Origin: Gammaproteobacteria bacterium
GTDB lineage: Bacteria > Pseudomonadota > Gammaproteobacteria > SZUA-229
Assembly: GCA_003228405.1 (NCBI GenBank)
Contig: QIDK01000085.1
Span: 1-34,556 of the forward strand
Direction: 5' to 3'
DNA: 34,556 nt
Part shown: piece by piece, positions 16,778 through 26,598 of the stretch
How positions within the stretch are numbered: position 1 is the stretch's first letter
Layout: each line of letters starts with the position of its first letter
The notes under the pieces: generated by a model
The model's input: the letters and a program-made list of their open reading frames with translations, nothing else
Databases searched by the model: none
What the model was told of the DNA's origin: nothing
Made by a program: the position numbers and the translations under genes

Positions 16778-18012
16778 TATTATTGCTAAGCAGTTTTTCT
16801 GCAGAAGCAGTATCAATCATTAAAAGTATACGCTATGAGGGAAACGCAGTTACTCAGGCTTCCGTTCTCAACAGGGAGATATATATAAACCCGGGTGATA
16901 TTCTGAATGAAAAGTTAATTGAGAAATCTAGACAGGCCATAATGGACCTTGGCCTGTTTAAATCAGTGCATTTCTATCTTGAAGAAAACTATGATGTATA
17001 TGAAAAAGATGAAAACATATCAGAAATCGAAGTTGTTTTTATTGTCGAGGAAAAATATTTTATATTAGTAATTCCCAAACTTAAAATTGAAAATGGTGAT
17101 TATAATCTGGGTATCCAGTTTCAATGGGATAATGTGCTGGGTTTAAATCATAAGACTCGATTGCTGGCTGAAGATCGAGGCAACAATAATGGCATTAAGC
17201 AGCGCCGAAATTCCTTCAGGTATTATTATCCGAATATTAATAATAGTTCCTATGGGCTTGATGTGAGTTTGCAAAAAGATAATGATGTGAATGGCGATAT
17301 CAATCAGCAGAATGACAGTTACCGAGTAGGTGTATTGCGCTGGATGAATGAAAGAGGTCGTAATCGAGGCTGGTTTGCCGGTGGTAGTTTGTTGTACCAG
17401 CAGCGATTTAATGAGGCATTAACAAATAACACTGTTTCAGAAAATATTGAGGGGGTAGTTTTAGGTATTGATGTTGGGTATATCGATTATAATGAGTATG
17501 AATTTAATCGTGGCGGCAGAGCATTTGGTTATAAACTGGACTGGTCTGATGAAAATATAGGCAGTAAAGATGAATATACAAAATATCAACTATACTACCG
17601 CAGCTATTATCGATTTGAAAAATATCCCATATCAAATTTAAATGTTCAAACCCTGTTTGGCCACTCAAATAATAAAATATTGGGCGACTATGCATTTAGT
17701 CTGGGAAGCAGTGATGATCTTCGTGGTTATGAAAACGGACGATTTCAAGGAAACACCCTGTTTTTGACCAATATAGAATATATGTTTCCTAGAGAAGGCC
17801 GCCCGGCTATTCGCTATGTGTATTTCATTGATGTTGGTAATACCTATAAGGAAGTCAGGGATGTTTTTCATAAGCCCTTAAATGTGGGTGCAGGGCTGGG
17901 TTTAAGGTGGAAAATAAGATCCTTTGTAAAAACGGATTTACGTATCGATGTGGGTTATGGGTTTACAGATAAAAATTATAAATTCAGTTTTGGAACACGC
18001 CATATATTTTAG
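16747..18012 (+). CDS. Omp85-superfamily-like outer membrane protein with a single POTRA-like domain
   Basis: Signal peptide; POTRA-like IIKSIRYEGNAVTQASVLNREIYINPGDILNEKLIEKSRQAIMDLGLFKSVHFYLEE..IEVVFIVEEKY; 12+ amphipathic strands; LRGYENGRFQGN L6-like motif; terminal Phe. Confidence 0.85.
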   Translation: MQKTKKLLWLILLLSSFSAEAVSIIKSIRYEGNAVTQASVLNREIYINPGDILNEKLIEKSRQAIMDLGLFKSVHFYLEENYDVYEKDENISEIEVVFIVEEKYFILVIPKLKIENGDYNLGIQFQWDNVLGLNHKTRLLAEDRGNNNGIKQRRNSFRYYYPNINNSSYGLDVSLQKDNDVNGDINQQNDSYRVGVLRWMNERGRNRGWFAGGSLLYQQRFNEALTNNTVSENIEGVVLGIDVGYIDYNEYEFNRGGRAFGYKLDWSDENIGSKDEYTKYQLYYRSYYRFEKYPISNLNVQTLFGHSNNKILGDYAFSLGSSDDLRGYENGRFQGNTLFLTNIEYMFPREGRPAIRYVYFIDVGNTYKEVRDVFHKPLNVGAGLGLRWKIRSFVKTDLRIDVGYGFTDKNYKFSFGTRHIF

Positions 18013-18055
18013 TGGCGCAGACTACACTGCACTACTCCGCGCCGGGTTATGTCTT

Positions 18056-18646
18056 TTATTGCTCTTCAATTTTTTTTTCAGGCGGGAAACTCTGTAAAAT
18101 TTTAGTAACTGCCTTGTTTACCTTTGCCGTCTGTTTTTCAGGTGTGGATGCGGGACTCAAAATGGCTTTAGCTGTGGCACGCCAGATAAGTTGTTTATTA
18201 CTGGCATCAACAAAGTCCAGGATTAAGGTGCCCTGTTCATATTGATATACACTCACACTACCCGTGCTTGCATAACTGCCGGCATAGCCATAGCGATTGG
18301 GGTAACGATAGCCATAACCACCATAGGCGCTATTTGGCGCATAGGAATAACCCCAGTTAGTGATATCAATTTTGTCTTCTGTGCCAAAATGTGTGGCAAT
18401 AACAAAGTCAGGCCTGGATGAATTTTGTATAAAGCCTTTTTCAGCAAGGTTGTTATCAACCGCGGTAATGAATCGTGCGCGGCTAAGTTCATCTGCCTTG
18501 AGGTCTTTCGGAAACGGCAGCCAGTCATAGGTTTTGTATTTTGTAAAATCAGTTTGCTGGTTGTAATCATAATTAACAGATAAAGATGAGCATCCGATGA
18601 GTACAATTAAAAAGATTGAGGTGATTAAAATAGCGCCTGATTTCAT
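18056..18646 (-). CDS. DUF4136-family lipoprotein
   Basis: Lipobox IVLIGCSS; VNYDYNQQTDFTKYKTYDWLP; LIWRATAKAILSPASTPEKQTAKVNKAVTKILQSFPP. Confidence 0.85.
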   Translation of the reverse strand: MKSGAILITSIFLIVLIGCSSLSVNYDYNQQTDFTKYKTYDWLPFPKDLKADELSRARFITAVDNNLAEKGFIQNSSRPDFVIATHFGTEDKIDITNWGYSYAPNSAYGGYGYRYPNRYGYAGSYASTGSVSVYQYEQGTLILDFVDASNKQLIWRATAKAILSPASTPEKQTAKVNKAVTKILQSFPPEKKIEEQ

Positions 18647-18824
18647 GGAGAATCCCTTTTTTGTCTGATAGTTGATTCTACCGACAATTACTTAATATAT
18701 CTATTGTTGCGTATATTCGTCGGTTAAATCGTGAGCTGGGGCAAATCTCTACTGTCTGGGCTCTGCTTCCTGAGCCTGGCTCAACGAAATATAGATAAAA
18801 ACCAGAAGCATAAGGCATTTTTTC

Positions 18825-18984
18825 CGCAAATGAACGCGAATACACGCAAATAGAAGCAATCGCATTAACAGGGTGCAGTGTGTCCTGCGAAAAGCACTCC
18901 ATATAATGATTCGGGAATGGGTCGCCTGGTATGAAGCTGGTACATAAATAAGAAAAATTTGCGTGTATTCGCGTGTCATTTGCA
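18825..18984. repeat. CGCAAAT-arm inverted repeat (MITE-like) element, copy B
   Basis: CGCAAATGAACGCGAATACACGCAAAT (18825-18851) versus ATTTGCGTGTATTCGCGTGTCATTTGCA (18957-18984), near-perfect ~27 bp inverted arms. Confidence 0.8.
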
Positions 18985-19137
18985 GGCGATATGCTTTTAG
19001 CTTTTAGAAAATAATCGTGGCGATAGCTCAGACTATGTCCCGGAGCCAGTTTGTTGTGAGAATGTTAGTATCGACAGGAAAATAGACATTCTCGTCGTAT
19101 AGAACCTTACTATATCAGGCATGCTATGCTTCACAAT

Positions 19138-19968
19138 ATGAATATAAAATTCACCAAAATGCAGGGTCTTGGCAATGACTTTGTTGTTATTGACGGCATC
19201 AACCAGTCGATTGCACTGAGCGCTGAGCAAATCTGCCTTATCGCTGATCGTCATTTTGGCGTGGGCTGTGATCAGTTATTGCTGGTGGAAAAGTCAGATA
19301 CGGCTGCAGCTGAGTTTCGATATCGAATATTTAATGCAGATGGTGGTGAGGTTGAGCAATGCGGCAATGGAGCGCGTTGTTTTGCACGCTTTGTGGTGGA
19401 CAATGACCTTACTCAGAATACTGACATCCGCGTTGAAACCACGGCGGGGCAGATAGTGCTGACGCTGGAAAGCAATGGTGAGGTTACGGTCAATATGGGG
19501 GTGCCACAGTTTGAGCCGTCCAGTCTGCCATTTATTGCCGAATCCCGTAGCCCGGCTTATAGGTTGCAAACCAGTGTTGGCGAACTGGATATCGCAGCGG
19601 TATCCATGGGCAACCCGCATGCGGTGCTGGAAGTGGCAAATGTAGATCAGGCAGACGTGAAAACCCTGGGGCCTGAAATTGAAAATCATGCCCGCTTCCC
19701 GCAAAGAGTCAATGTGGGTTTTATGCAAATTGTCTCTGCTGAGGCAATTCGGCTCAGGGTGTATGAGCGTGGTGCTGCAGAAACTTTGGCCTGTGGCACC
19801 GGAGCCTGTGCAGCGGTAGCCGCTGGTATACAGCAGGGAAAGTTATCTGAAACCGTAAAAGTCAGTTTACCCGGAGGCGAGCTTGTTATACGCTGGAGCG
19901 GAGAAAATGAACCACTATATATGACCGGGCCTGCAACCCGTGTTTTTGAAGGAAGAATAATACTGTGA
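19138..19968 (+). CDS. dapF: Diaminopimelate epimerase
   Basis: [44 protein letters not shown]. Start at 19138 (or 19126). Confidence 0.97.
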   Translation: MNIKFTKMQGLGNDFVVIDGINQSIALSAEQICLIADRHFGVGCDQLLLVEKSDTAAAEFRYRIFNADGGEVEQCGNGARCFARFVVDNDLTQNTDIRVETTAGQIVLTLESNGEVTVNMGVPQFEPSSLPFIAESRSPAYRLQTSVGELDIAAVSMGNPHAVLEVANVDQADVKTLGPEIENHARFPQRVNVGFMQIVSAEAIRLRVYERGAAETLACGTGACAAVAAGIQQGKLSETVKVSLPGGELVIRWSGENEPLYMTGPATRVFEGRIIL

Positions 19969-20672
19969 CTAAACAGGCAGAGAAGACGGCTGAAATTACA
20001 CTGCCGGATGAAAAACAGGTGGTGGACTATTTAATGGCGAATCCAGATTTTTTTCTGCAGCATTCCCTGTTATTAAATGAGCTGGAAATACCCCATGAGG
20101 CAGGCGGTGCCGTATCACTGGTTGAGCGTCAGGTGACGGTGTTGCGGGAAAGAAATCAGCATTTTGAAGAAAAATTGCGAGATATGGTTGATGCGGTGCA
20201 TGACAACCAGCGGTTGCATGTCAGCCTGCATCGCCTGGCTGTAAATTTATTTGATGCCAATAGCCTGGATGACATTATGGGCGTGGTTGATGATGAACTG
20301 CGCCATAAACTGGGCACTGATTTTGTGTATTTTCGCTTGCACAGTGATGATGTAACCGTAAGCAGTGGTAGTAATGAGCACACCTATGTCGAAAAAGATG
20401 ATGAGGTGCTACAGGATTTTTCTGTTTTAATCGATAAAAGCCGGATTCAATGCGGCCATTTTACCGATAAGCAAATTCGGCAGCTGTTTTTGCAGGATGC
20501 GGAGGCTGTCGCATCGGCAGCGGTAATCCCTGTGTCAGATGCGGGCATAAGTGGCCTGATTGCCCTGGGAAGCTGTGATAAGCAGCGCTATCATGCAGGT
20601 ATGGGCACAGATTTTCTAAGCAGCCTTGCAGATTTGATTGGCGCTGCATTGCGAGCGCAACTGCAAAAATAA
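19965..20672 (+). CDS. DUF484 family protein
   Basis: [46 protein letters not shown]; position between dapF and xerC. Confidence 0.94.
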   Translation: MTKQAEKTAEITLPDEKQVVDYLMANPDFFLQHSLLLNELEIPHEAGGAVSLVERQVTVLRERNQHFEEKLRDMVDAVHDNQRLHVSLHRLAVNLFDANSLDDIMGVVDDELRHKLGTDFVYFRLHSDDVTVSSGSNEHTYVEKDDEVLQDFSVLIDKSRIQCGHFTDKQIRQLFLQDAEAVASAAVIPVSDAGISGLIALGSCDKQRYHAGMGTDFLSSLADLIGAALRAQLQK

Positions 20673-20697
20673 CGTCAGGGCTACTCAGGATAAATGA

Positions 20698-21609
20698 ATG
20701 CCATTGAAATCAGATCCCTTTCAAAATGACCTGGCGCAATTCTATCAATTTCTGCAGTCAGAAAAACAGTTTTCCCCGCACACGCTAAAAAATTACCAGC
20801 GGGACATCACCCGGTTTATGAGCTTTCTGCAGGAGCAGTCGGTAAGCAGCTGGCGCATCATTGATGAGCAGCATCTCCGCCAGTTTGTTAGTCAGGTGCA
20901 TCGACAGGGGCTGGGAGGAAGAAGCATACAGCGCCTGCTTAGTGCATTGCGCCGCCTGTTTCGGTTTCTGCTAATCAATCAATCTATCACTATCAACCCT
21001 GCAGCCCATACCAGGGCCCCCAAATCAGAGCGCAAACTGCCGGATGTAATGCACCCGCAGCAAATAGAGCATTTACTGCTCACCAACAGCGATGAGCCGT
21101 TGGTCATTCGTGACCATGCCGTGCTTGAATTGCTATATGCCGGCGGCCTGCGTCTGGCTGAGCTGGTTGCACTTAATCTTGCAGATATTGACTGGCAGTC
21201 TCAGCAGGTAAGAGTGCTGGGAAAAGGTGATAAAGAACGTTTGTGCCAGTTTGGGGGAAAAGCGAAATTAATGCTTAAACGCTGGCTAAAACACCGGGAA
21301 TTGCTGGTAAAAGAGGGTGAAAATGCAGTGTTTATTAATAACCGGGGTGATCGTATAAGTGGCTCTGGTATTCGTGCGCGAATTCACAGGCTATGTCGCG
21401 AGAAGGGCATCAGCCAGCGAGTTTACCCCCATTTAATGCGCCATTCATTTGCCTCACATCTGCTGGAATCATCCCATGATTTGCGCGCGGTGCAGGAATT
21501 GCTGGGGCATGCTCATTTAAAAACCACGCAAATATACACCCATCTCGATTTTCAACAACTGGCAAAAACCTATGATGCGGCTCATCCCCGCGCACAGAAG
21601 AAAAAGTAA
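20698..21609 (+). CDS. xerC: Tyrosine recombinase XerC
   Basis: SAM-like N-terminal domain; YAGGLRLAELV, HLMRHSFASHLLESSHDLRAVQELLGHAHLKTTQIYTHLD. Confidence 0.95.
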   Translation: MPLKSDPFQNDLAQFYQFLQSEKQFSPHTLKNYQRDITRFMSFLQEQSVSSWRIIDEQHLRQFVSQVHRQGLGGRSIQRLLSALRRLFRFLLINQSITINPAAHTRAPKSERKLPDVMHPQQIEHLLLTNSDEPLVIRDHAVLELLYAGGLRLAELVALNLADIDWQSQQVRVLGKGDKERLCQFGGKAKLMLKRWLKHRELLVKEGENAVFINNRGDRISGSGIRARIHRLCREKGISQRVYPHLMRHSFASHLLESSHDLRAVQELLGHAHLKTTQIYTHLDFQQLAKTYDAAHPRAQKKK

Positions 21610-21677
21610 GCAGGTGTCTGGTAGCTTTTAACGGCCTTAAAATTGAAACAGTCTGCTGCTTTAAAATAAAAAGCATT

Positions 21678-21708
21678 AACCGCAGAGAACGCAGAGGTTC
21701 GCAGAGAT
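21678..21708. repeat. CGCAGAG ~10 bp periodic intergenic repeat
   Basis: AACCGCAGAGAACGCAGAGGTTCGCAGAGAT: three CGCAGAG units at ~9-10 bp spacing. Confidence 0.6.
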
Positions 21709-21824
21709 CTTTTTTGTAAGCGAGGCCTGAAAAAACGCTCCTAAAATTTCTGTGAATCCAGCGCACAAAAAAATGTGTGCTTTCTCTGTGCTTAAAGTTT
21801 TTTATCTTATATTAATAATTAATA

Positions 21825-22030
21825 CCACGTTCTAAGGAACGTGGAGTGGTTTTGGGCTATAGCCTTAAAAATATTTGTCATTCCTGAATGTTTTTATCGG
21901 GGATCCAGCGTCTTTAAGTAATTTGAAGCCACTGGATCCCAGCTAGAAACATGCTGGGATGACGAAGTCTCTGTTCGTTTTTTCTGCACCCTTATAGGGC
22001 GAAATCAAAGCCACGTTCTTAGAACGTGGC
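21825..22030. repeat. Hairpin-bounded element (possible IS200/IS605-derived non-autonomous element)
   Basis: Hairpins CCACGTTC-TAAG-GAACGTGG (21825-21844) and GCCACGTTC-TTA-GAACGTGGC (22010-22030) bracket ~165 bp without an ORF of note. Confidence 0.55.
21877..21965. repeat. GGATCCCAGC..GCTGGGATGAC dispersed repeat, copy 1 (with an inverted partner)
   Basis: GTCATTCCTGAATG..GGGGATCCAGCG and CTGGATCCCAGCTAGAAACATGCTGGGATGACGA; second copy at 26348-26381. Confidence 0.75.
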
Positions 22031-22174
22031 TATTTACTTCATTGGCATAATACAGGTAGAAGTTCATAGAAGGTTTATAATATTAGTTCTAACAACACAC
22101 TTGAAATTTTGTCTAGTAGCCTCATTTATATAAATTGTTATTCCTAACCCAGTCAACATAAACAGGAGCGTGTT

Positions 22175-22732
22175 TTGCAAACCACACTACATGGCACCAC
22201 GATACTTTCGGTGCGACGTAATAATGAAGTTGTGATAGGTGGCGATGGCCAGGTAAGCCTGGGCAACACGGTAATGAAGCCCAATGCGGTTAAAGTGCGC
22301 CGCCTGTTTAAAGATAAGGTGCTGGTGGGCTTTGCTGGCGCCACTGCCGATGCATTTACCCTGTTCGAGCGGTTTGAAGGCCAGCTTGAAAAGCATAATG
22401 GTCAGTTAGTGCGTTCCGCCGTAGAAATGGCCAAAGACTGGCGCACCGATCGAATGCTACGCAAGCTGGAGGCCATGATGATTGTTGCCAATGAAGAAGC
22501 ATCGCTGATAATCTCCGGTACGGGAGATGTAATAGATACACAGGATGACCTGCTGGCGATTGGCTCCGGTGGCTCCTATGCACAGGCTGCGGCCAGAGCA
22601 TTATTTGATAATACTGAATTATCCTCCAGCGAAATAGTCGAAAAAAGTCTGAACATTGCCGGTGATATCTGTATCTACACCAACCATAATTTGACGCTGG
22701 AAGAAATTAAATACCCTGGAACCTCAGATTAA
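22175..22732 (+). CDS. hslV: ATP-dependent protease subunit HslV
   Basis: [40 protein letters not shown] start with upstream AGGAG; upstream of hslU. Confidence 0.96.
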   Translation: MQTTLHGTTILSVRRNNEVVIGGDGQVSLGNTVMKPNAVKVRRLFKDKVLVGFAGATADAFTLFERFEGQLEKHNGQLVRSAVEMAKDWRTDRMLRKLEAMMIVANEEASLIISGTGDVIDTQDDLLAIGSGGSYAQAAARALFDNTELSSSEIVEKSLNIAGDICIYTNHNLTLEEIKYPGTSD

Positions 22733-22761
22733 TTCAAAATGAGCTTTCTAGATTATCCTGT

Positions 22762-22838
22762 CTTATCGCGAGCTAAAGCTACGCTCCTACAGCAACCAGA
22801 GCCATGAGTTGCTGGCGCGTCGCTTTAGCTCGTGATGG
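22762..22838. repeat. GTAGGAG REP-like pair between hslV and hslU
   Basis: CTTATCGCGAGCTAAAGCTACGCTCCTACA and GCGTCGCTTTAGCTCGTGAT in inverted orientation; same core as 13264-13377 and 34403-34515. Confidence 0.75.
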
Positions 22839-22865
22839 GATCCAACAAAAAAACAGGTTTGAGCT

Positions 22866-24191
22866 ATGTCTGAAATGACACCCAGAGAAATTGTACAGGA
22901 ACTCGACAAACACATTGTTGGCCAGGACGAAGCCAAGCGCGCAGTCGCCATTGCGCTGCGAAATCGCTGGCGTCGTCAGCAGGTGAGTGAAGAATTACGC
23001 AATGAAATCACCCCCAAAAATATCCTGATGATTGGCCCCACCGGCGTTGGCAAAACAGAAATTGCCCGGCGTCTGGCGAAACTGGCAGATGCCCCGTTTA
23101 TCAAGGTTGAAGCCACAAAATTTACCGAAGTGGGTTATGTGGGGCGTGAAGTTGACAGTATTATTCGTGATCTTGTCGATATGTCAGTGAAAATGACCCG
23201 TGAGCTGGAAATTGAGAAAGTCCGTTATCGGGCCGAAAATTCAGCCGAAGAGCGAATTCTCGACGCTCTGTTGCCCCCTGCTAGAAATGAATTTGGTGAG
23301 CCGGAAGTTACAGAAAGTAGCACCCGTGAAAAATTCCGTGAAAAACTGCGCAAAGGAGAGCTGGACGATAAGGAAATTGAAATTGAAGTAAGAGCCGAGC
23401 AAATTGGTGTGGAAATCATGGCTCCTCCCGGCATGGAGGAAATGACCAACCAGCTACAGGGCATGTTCCAGAGTATGGGTAGTGATAAAACCAGGCATCG
23501 CAAGTTACGCATTGAAGATGCTCGTAAAATCCTTATCGACGAAGAAGCCAGTAAAATGGTGAATGAAGATGAGCTTAAGCTGAATGCGGTGCAAAATGCC
23601 GAGCAAAATGGCATAGTATTTATTGATGAGATTGATAAGGTCTGTAAAAAGGGTGAGACCTCGGGTGCTGATGTTTCCAGAGAAGGGGTGCAACGTGATC
23701 TGTTGCCCCTGGTAGAAGGTTGTACAGTGAGCACCAAATACGGCATGGTGAAAACAGATCATATGTTATTTATCTCATCCGGTGCATTTCATCTGTCAAA
23801 ACCTTCTGATCTGATTCCTGAGCTGCAGGGGCGATTGCCGATTCGAGTTGAGCTAAAAGCCCTTAGCACAGCAGATTTCATACGTATATTAACCGAGCCG
23901 GATGCCTCGTTAACCGAGCAGTATAAAGCCCTGTTAGAAACCGAAGGCTACTCTATTGAATTTACTGAGTCGGGCATAGAGCAAATAGCCAGGGTTGCCC
24001 ATGATGTGAATGAACGCACTGAAAATATTGGTGCGCGCCGCCTGCACACGGTGATGGAGCGATTGCTGGAAGAGGTTTCCTTTGCGGCATCAGATAACGC
24101 GGGTAAATCTTTATCGGTTGATGCAAGTTTTGTCGATAAGAATCTGGCCGAACTGGTTGAAGATGAAGATCTAAGTCGATATATTCTGTAA
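22866..24191 (+). CDS. hslU: ATP-dependent protease ATPase subunit HslU
   Basis: [70 protein letters not shown]. Confidence 0.98.
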   Translation: MSEMTPREIVQELDKHIVGQDEAKRAVAIALRNRWRRQQVSEELRNEITPKNILMIGPTGVGKTEIARRLAKLADAPFIKVEATKFTEVGYVGREVDSIIRDLVDMSVKMTRELEIEKVRYRAENSAEERILDALLPPARNEFGEPEVTESSTREKFREKLRKGELDDKEIEIEVRAEQIGVEIMAPPGMEEMTNQLQGMFQSMGSDKTRHRKLRIEDARKILIDEEASKMVNEDELKLNAVQNAEQNGIVFIDEIDKVCKKGETSGADVSREGVQRDLLPLVEGCTVSTKYGMVKTDHMLFISSGAFHLSKPSDLIPELQGRLPIRVELKALSTADFIRILTEPDASLTEQYKALLETEGYSIEFTESGIEQIARVAHDVNERTENIGARRLHTVMERLLEEVSFAASDNAGKSLSVDASFVDKNLAELVEDEDLSRYIL

Positions 24192-24453
24192 ATTTTTAAA
24201 GCAGTAAAGCCGCTATTAAGCGTAAGCAGATTTTATAAAAACCGACGCTTTAGCCCGTGATTTTCGCGCAGATCGCATACTAAGATAAACACGAATATAC
24301 AAAGCAACTACCCGGAACGAATTTAAAAAAGGGCACCTGTGGGCACATAGTGGGGCTAAATTTCGTAAAACAGGCATACCTGGGTAAAAGCAAATCATGT
24401 AAAATACCCATCCCTCCCCGGGATGTACACTCATTCTTATGCGGAGCAAACAT

Positions 24454-24819
24454 ATGGCAGATCCAAGGCCAACCAGTATTAACCTGCACCAGAAATCACG
24501 TATTCTGGAAATCGAATTTGATGATGGCAGTAATTTTAAATACAGCACAGAATTTTTACGGGTCTACTCTCCCTCAGCCGAAGTAAGAGGCCATGGCCCT
24601 GGAGAGGAAACCCTTCAGCTGGGTAAATCTGATGTGAATATTGATGCAGTAGAGCCCGTGGGTGTGTATGCTGTTAAGCTGGTGTTTGATGACACGCATG
24701 ACAGTGGTTTATACACCTGGTCATATTTATATGATTTAGGTAAAAATTATGATGCCAAATGGCAGAATTATTTACAGCGTCTAAAAGAAGCTGGCCATAT
24801 CCATGCCGAATTAAAGTAA
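24454..24819 (+). CDS. DUF971 domain-containing protein
   Basis: INLHQKSRILEIEFDDGSNFKYSTEFLRVYSPSAEVRGHG...LVFDDTHDSGLYTWSYLYDLG. Start after the GGAG, at MADPRP. Confidence 0.9.
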   Translation: MADPRPTSINLHQKSRILEIEFDDGSNFKYSTEFLRVYSPSAEVRGHGPGEETLQLGKSDVNIDAVEPVGVYAVKLVFDDTHDSGLYTWSYLYDLGKNYDAKWQNYLQRLKEAGHIHAELK

Positions 24820-24889
24820 GGCTCAGAATTACCCGGTATGCTGTAAAAAAATCGAGCCTGCTTTTTAAATATTTAAAACGAGCAACAAT

Positions 24890-25636
24890 ATGAATGACAA
24901 CAAAACGCATTTTGGCTATCAGCAGGTACCGCCAGGAGAAAAGGCTAAGCGCGTAGCCGATGTGTTTCATTCTGTGGCAGAAAACTACGATATTATGAAT
25001 GACGTGATGTCATTCGGTGTACACCGTTTATGGAAACGGTTCACTTTAAGCCAGACCGGGCTCAAAGCGGGTCACAGGGTATTAGACCTCGCGGGGGGCA
25101 CCGGCGATCTGGCAATGAAAATGTCCACCATGGTCGGGCCTGCCGGACAGGTGGTATTATCCGATATTAATGGCTCCATGCTACGTCGTGGGCGTGAGCG
25201 TTTAATTGACCACGGCATTGCCGGTAATATGCAATATATTCAGGCAAATGCAGAGTGCCTGCCCTTTCCAGATGACACTTTTGACTGCATTACAATAGCC
25301 TTTGGCCTGCGTAATGTAACGGATAAAGACGTGGCTCTGCGCTCCATGTATCGTATTTTAAAGCCCGGCGGACGCCTGCTGGTGCTAGAGTTTTCAAAAC
25401 CTGTCGCCCCTGGATTAGGGCCGCTATATGACACCTATTCATTTAAGTTGCTGCCTTTAATGGGTAAGTATATTGCTAAGGATGAAGACAGTTACCGGTA
25501 TCTGGCAGAGTCAATTCGTATGCACCCTGATCAGCAAACACTCAAAGGCATGATGCAGTCGGCGGGCTATAACAAAGTAAAATATCATAACCTCAGCGGT
25601 GGAATAGTTGCCCTGCATAAAGGTTACAAAGTTTAA
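24890..25636 (+). CDS. ubiE: Ubiquinone/menaquinone methyltransferase UbiE
   Basis: [59 protein letters not shown]. Confidence 0.97.
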   Translation: MNDNKTHFGYQQVPPGEKAKRVADVFHSVAENYDIMNDVMSFGVHRLWKRFTLSQTGLKAGHRVLDLAGGTGDLAMKMSTMVGPAGQVVLSDINGSMLRRGRERLIDHGIAGNMQYIQANAECLPFPDDTFDCITIAFGLRNVTDKDVALRSMYRILKPGGRLLVLEFSKPVAPGLGPLYDTYSFKLLPLMGKYIAKDEDSYRYLAESIRMHPDQQTLKGMMQSAGYNKVKYHNLSGGIVALHKGYKV

Positions 25637-25642
25637 AATTTT

Positions 25643-26251
25643 ATGGATTTAGCACAGGCATTTACCGCGAGTTTTGAATCTGCGCTAAATCGCTATCTGT
25701 CTCTCGATCCCGAAGCACTCCCTCGTTTTTCATCCATGGAAGGCAAAATTATTGCCATAGAACTTCAGGGCCTGAAGCAGACGTTAAGTTTATTCCCGTC
25801 AGCAGATGGTTTTTTAGTGCTCGCAGATTTTGATGGTGAAGCCGATGCAATTATTAGCGGCTCCCCCATGGCACTGGCAAAACTTGCACTGGCCGATAAG
25901 CCAAAAGAACATTTATTTAACAGTGAAATAAAAATCAGCGGTGATACGCAGTTAGCTAGTCAGTTTAGTGCCTTATTGTCGCAGCTAGATATAGACTGGG
26001 AAGAAATACTGGCACAAAATATTGGTGACATAGCCGCGCATAAATTAGGCAATGTATTGCGGGGTGCGAACCAGTGGATTAGACGCAGCACAAAATCAGT
26101 ATGCATGGACAGCGGAGAATATATACAGGAAGAAATACATTTAAGCCCTGCAAATGCAGAATTAAGAAAATTCATTCGGCAGGTTGATGAAGTAAGAGAA
26201 GCTACAGATAGATTAAAAGTAAAAATTGACTTATTAAAAAAGATAAAATAA
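25643..26251 (+). CDS. ubiJ: Ubiquinone biosynthesis accessory factor UbiJ (SCP2 domain)
   Basis: SCP2-like N-terminus; ISGDTQLASQFSALLSQLDIDWEEILAQNIGDIAAHKLGN; located between ubiE and ubiB. Confidence 0.92.
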   Translation: MDLAQAFTASFESALNRYLSLDPEALPRFSSMEGKIIAIELQGLKQTLSLFPSADGFLVLADFDGEADAIISGSPMALAKLALADKPKEHLFNSEIKISGDTQLASQFSALLSQLDIDWEEILAQNIGDIAAHKLGNVLRGANQWIRRSTKSVCMDSGEYIQEEIHLSPANAELRKFIRQVDEVREATDRLKVKIDLLKKIK

Positions 26252-26347
26252 ATAAGGCAACAACTATTATTTTTGCGTATGAAAAAATTTGACCGTATAA
26301 AATGTAAACGTGCTTTATAATCTACTGGCTTTTGATTACTCAAAGTC

Positions 26348-26381
26348 GCTGGATCCCAGCCAGAATCATGCTGGGATGACA
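26348..26381. repeat. GGATCCCAGC..GCTGGGATGAC dispersed repeat, copy 2
   Basis: GCTGGATCCCAGCCAGAATCATGCTGGGATGACA, near-identical to 21932-21965. Confidence 0.75.
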
Positions 26382-26598
26382 TGTTTGTTTAAATTTTATT
26401 CTACGTCTGGTATTTCATGAGGCTGTTATGTTTTATTCCAGACACTGGTGTGTCTCGCAGGTATGCCGAGCAAGCGGGCAGTAGTGATGCGGGTTAATAG
26501 ATATTTTACGCCGTCCCTGTTTGCAGGCTACTATTTAACAATAAGTGACAAAAAAATAATTTCATCATGATTGGTGTAAGTGCAGGATTTAAAAAAAT

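Noticed and set aside
20698-21609. Phage or integron integrase
   Set aside because: Length, motifs and the dapF-DUF484-xerC context fit housekeeping XerC.
21610-22174. CRISPR-like array between xerC and hslV
   Set aside because: The repeats are of different families, inverted rather than direct, with no regular spacer length and no cas genes.
24216-24548. Overlapping ORFs upstream of the DUF971 gene
   Set aside because: Low-complexity translations without motifs; the region looks like intergenic DNA with a degenerate REP half-copy and the DUF971 promoter.
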